Below are positions 61,283 to 64,000 of a stretch of DNA of 64,000 nucleotides, one piece after another. The notes beneath the pieces are model-generated. The model saw only the letters and a list, made by a program, of their open reading frames with translations, had not been told where the DNA came from and did no database searches. The translations under genes were made by a program, and so were the position numbers. Source of the stretch: Phaeotremella fagi. Its lineage: Eukaryota; Basidiomycota; Tremellomycetes; Tremellales; Phaeotremellaceae. The stretch is taken from assembly GCA_001599715.1 (NCBI GenBank), contig BCHU01000005.1:1178001-1242000 (forward strand), in the 5' to 3' direction. The stretch's first letter is position 1. Each line of letters opens with the position of its first letter.

Positions 61283-62382
61283 TCAGTCCACCACCCACTT
61301 CCCAAACATACCATTGATCCCAACGACGTCCCTAATCATCGCCGTCTCACCAGCACTTAGTCTACCTTTCATCGCAACCAAAAAAGTATCCCAACAACTC
61401 TCAGCGTCGTCTTCATAACTGAAACCATTTTTACAAACGTTGTAAACGTTCTGCCAGAATTCAGGGTTGGAGATTGTAGAATGGAATTCTTGAGATGAGA
61501 TTTGGGGTTGGGGACCGAGTGGTGGGATCAAGGTTGTGTCGAGAATGTTTAATGGGGTTGTTGTTGTTATCTCCTCTTCTTCTGGGTTTGGGGAATGGGA
61601 GTTGGAAGGGGATGAACGACCTGATGATGATTTAGGAAGGGAGGTGGTGATGACTAATTGAGGGGGGATTGTTGTTGATGAAGCCTTGAGTTTATCGTTC
61701 AATGCGAAAGCGGCTGGATCGGACGCCGTTCGAATATGTCGAGAAGGGATTGGAGTCGGTAAACTCGAATTTGAAATCGCTGATTCTTCACCACCTGTAG
61801 GCGTGACCGGTGGTTTAATCAAAAGATGGATGATCGATCCATCTTTGATATCGAATTCTTTGAGTAGTTTGGTGTCTGTCAACGCTTTACCTTTTATTAG
61901 GAGTCTTTGGAGGGGGACTGGGGGTGCTGAAGGGGTTTGAGAAATGGCGGTTTTGAGATCGAGGACGGTATCTGTTGTTTGAACTTTTAGGGGGAGGGTT
62001 AGGGAGGGTTTGAGAGATTTGATGATGATTTCAATGGTTGTTTCTGTTGGTTGTCAGTGGTAGTTTGTATTATCGTGGTGGGTGGTTTGGGAATTGATGG
62101 TGGAATGGGAGTTGGAACATACCTTGATCCTTTTGATCGATGTCCATATCACTCGAAGGTGGTTCACTAACTGGGATCTGGAATGGGTGTCAGCACAAAT
62201 CTCATAACTGACAACGTGATTAAACCCACCTGGACAGCTTGAACCTTCCTAGGTCTTTCTTCTAATGGTGAAGAATAGTCATCACCATAGTTAACGGTGA
62301 ATGATTCCAAACCCTCAGTGTATCTCTTGATGAACGCTCGTTCCTCGTTGATTCGATCTCCTGTTAGTTGGGTTTCTTGCAT
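61283..62382 (-). CDS. Ubiquitin-like domain protein, GET5/UBL4 type
   Basis: Three or more exons from the ATG at 62382. The first part (RINEERAFIKRYTEGLESF, RPRKVQAVQIPV) is an N-terminal helix set like the Get4-binding region. A ubiquitin-like fold follows: IEIIIKSLKPSLTLPLKVQ, DTVLDLKTAISQ, QRLLIKGKALTDTKLLKEF, then DGSIIHLLIKPP. After a Ser/Pro linker, the C-terminus (FWQNVYNVCKNGFSYEDDAE, AMKGRLSAGETAMIRDVVG) recalls the UBL4/Get5 dimerisation helix pair. This suggests a subunit of the tail-anchored protein targeting pathway. Confidence in a Ubl protein is high, in the GET5 name moderate. Confidence 0.7.
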
Positions 62383-62625
62383 AGTGAACTCTGTTTTTGA
62401 GTGTGGGATTGGTCTTGAGATGGAGATGGATAGTTTGTGTTGTTGGAGATGATGAATGGATTGATTATATATGATTTAACTTGAATGGAATGATGTGAAT
62501 GTGAATGGAGCTGTGTTAACTTGTACGGTACGTGTCTCTGTCTCTCGGTAACGTAAGAGTCAGTCTGAATTTTACATTACCCGTCACCTTTCTACATTCA
62601 TACTTCAACTCCATCATACAACACA
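62383..62625. promoter_or_regulatory. Shared divergent promoter GET5-like / myristoylated protein
   Basis: 243 bp between opposing start codons. No motif identified. Confidence 0.4.
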
Positions 62626-63402
62626 ATGGGATCATCAACTTCAAAAGTAACGAGGAAGCTACCAACAGCCTCAAGTGCTGGTAGCAGTAGCATAAAACCA
62701 AATCTCAACAGTTTCAAACCAGCACCACCCCCTTCTTCGTCTTCGTCGTCAGAAACGTCGAGGTCATTCGATTACAACCCGTCCCCACCTTCCTCTTCAA
62801 AACTACAATTCTCAGGAGAGAAAGATGATGGTAAGACTCGATCTCCCCTGCCGTGATTCCGTTCAAGGTTTAACCCATGCGCACTAGTGATTAAAAAAGA
62901 CGGATTGGATCCCCAGTTCATGATGAATTTATCGAAATTAGGTCAAGTCTCGATTCACGATGCCAGCAGAATAGTTCCGGAAGTAAGGAGGTCTCATGAT
63001 CCCACTATCAAAAGCTAATTAAGCCCTATTAGCCAATATCATCCCAAAGAACCCTCTCCTCAAGACATGACCACTACACCAACCCCAACCTAACCCCTCC
63101 ACCTAATCATCTAACAGCCCCACTTCTCTCCAGTCTCCTCGATCAACTGAAACTACTGGATGATAAAGATCCCACGAAACTTTATGGTGAATACGGGATG
63201 AAGGGGGATAGGATGGATGGATTGAGACGTTGGATTAATAGTCCTAGTGTTGGTAAGGAGGAGGTCGTTGTTGTTGAGGGTGTACAGATTTTGGAGATGA
63301 AGGTTAGTTTTTATGACTTTTGGAGTTCAATAGGGAAAATGCTTATGTTCGGGTCAGGCTGTTTGGGTGGATTCTGATAGTTCACAGAAGAGGATTCAGT
63401 AG
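62626..63402 (+). CDS. Putative N-myristoylated hypothetical protein, 185 aa
   Basis: Exons 62626-62830, 62888-62982, 63033-63302 and 63358-63402, all phase-consistent. The N-terminus MGSSTSKVTRKL fits an N-myristoylation signal (Gly2, Ser6, Lys7), with nearby basic residues for membrane attachment. A Ser/Pro linker follows. Conserved-looking segments are KKDGLDPQFMMNLSKLGQVS, SSLLDQLKLLDDKDPTKLY, and GLRRWINSPSVGKEEVVVV, ending in VWVDSDSSQKRIQ. Function unknown; similar small proteins may exist in other fungi. Confidence 0.65.
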
Positions 63403-63600
63403 GGTTTCAGAAGGGAGTCGTTAGGTTTTATGGGATTTCTGTGACGACTCAGTTGGTGATGGAGGGATAAATAAAATCGTAGTTTTTGATCTGCTACGCC
63501 AACTTGTATAATTGTCAAAACACTCGTACACAGTCATAATGTATACATCCATGCATCATCCCAAACTAGCCTAGTCTGTTCCAAAAAGCGAGAGAGCAAT

Positions 63601-64000
63601 CTACTTCTTCTTTGGGGTTGACTTGGTGGAGTATTCCTCGACTTTAAGTCCTAGATATGGGATGTCAGTGTGGATTCCATGTAAACTTTTTGAGATAATC
63701 TCAAACTCCAACTAACCTGGTGGTAAAGATTGCTTCAATTTCTCAGCTTTCTCAGCATCGTTCAAAACAAGAGTGTAAAGATATCTTGAACATCTGATCT
63801 TGAATTTCGTGATTGATTGAGGTTTGGATGCGGCCTTTGATTTACCGGCAGCTGAGGTTGAAGGTTTGACGGCTGACTTCTTGATTCTGGCAACTGTTCG
63901 TGGATTAGATGTCAGTTTGTAACTTTATCCAGATATTCCAGGGTTTGACCTACGAGTTGCGTCCTTTCTACGAGCGATCTCGAGGAATTTCTTGATGTCC
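63601..64000 (-). CDS. RPL38: 60S ribosomal protein eL38, 3' part
   Basis: The N-terminal codons lie beyond the window. Reading on the minus strand gives [20 protein letters not shown], then an Ala/Ser/Lys-rich insert ([15 protein letters not shown]), then the core [18 protein letters not shown] and [19 protein letters not shown], ending STKSTPKKK. Two introns are seen (donors GTAGGT and GTTAGT). Relative to human or yeast eL38 an insert of about 20 residues sits before the [10 protein letters not shown] block, and the C-terminus is extended. Confidence 0.9.

Overview
The window is a gene-dense piece of a fungal nuclear genome. The genes are broken by many short introns, mostly 33-70 nt, with GTRNGT donors, CTRAY-type branch sites and AG acceptors. 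Gene content points to a basidiomycetous yeast of the Tremellales (Cryptococcus/Kwoniella relatives): a Git3/Gpr4-type receptor, a basidiomycete DUF6534-type membrane protein, a SERCA pump of the Eca1 type, and a BUR1-like kinase with a long RD-rich leader. The AT-rich composition (estimated by eye) fits Kwoniella-like genomes better than Cryptococcus neoformans; the genus assignment is inference. No rRNA, tRNA, transposon or CRISPR array was recognised.

Layout. 1-8 kb: 3' end of an HMT1/ABCB6-type ABC half-transporter, then GPI13/PIG-O (-) head-to-head with a CLPTM1-family gene (+). 7.6-21.3 kb: CNS1/TTC4 co-chaperone (-), a NIF3-family gene (+), the very large scaffold gene DOP1 (-), and head-to-head with it a 1565-residue protein with three START-like regions and a C-terminal membrane segment (+). 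21.3-30 kb: L-rhamnose mutarotase (-), SERCA Ca2+ ATPase (+), RSR1/RAP-like GTPase (-), an orphan gene (+), and a wax-synthase-like MBOAT acyltransferase with a 9-nt microexon (+). 30-41.9 kb: nucleobindin/SSP120-like EF-hand protein (-), a CUE-AlkB-GRF dioxygenase (+), an acidic orphan (-), a cryptic six-exon orphan (+), a GPR4-like receptor (+), FHIT (-), EMC7 (+) and a 548-aa orphan (-). 42-53 kb: vacuolar protease PEP4 (-) with a decayed second copy of its C-terminal coding end downstream, an orphan (-), a WW-domain prion-like protein (+), a basic nuclear protein that may be an INO80 subunit (+), BUR1 kinase (+) and an orphan (-). 54-64 kb: DUF6534-type membrane protein (+), a serine-rich single-pass sensor-like protein with a possible spliced upstream ORF (+), shugoshin (+), a GET5/UBL4-like protein (-), a putative N-myristoylated protein (+) and the 3' part of RPL38 (-).

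How the genes relate. The first ten genes alternate strand without exception, giving shared divergent promoters and very tight convergent 3' ends. Two divergent pairs look functionally coherent: GPI13 with CLPTM1 (GPI anchor assembly and ER lipid scrambling) and DOP1 with the triple-START protein (flippase-linked membrane traffic and lipid transfer). The rest is mostly conserved housekeeping (secretory pathway, chaperone, Ca2+ homeostasis, chromosome segregation, transcription elongation) with lineage-specific genes between. Exon boundaries were read by eye from splice signals and reading-frame continuity; they are good hypotheses, not transcript-verified.
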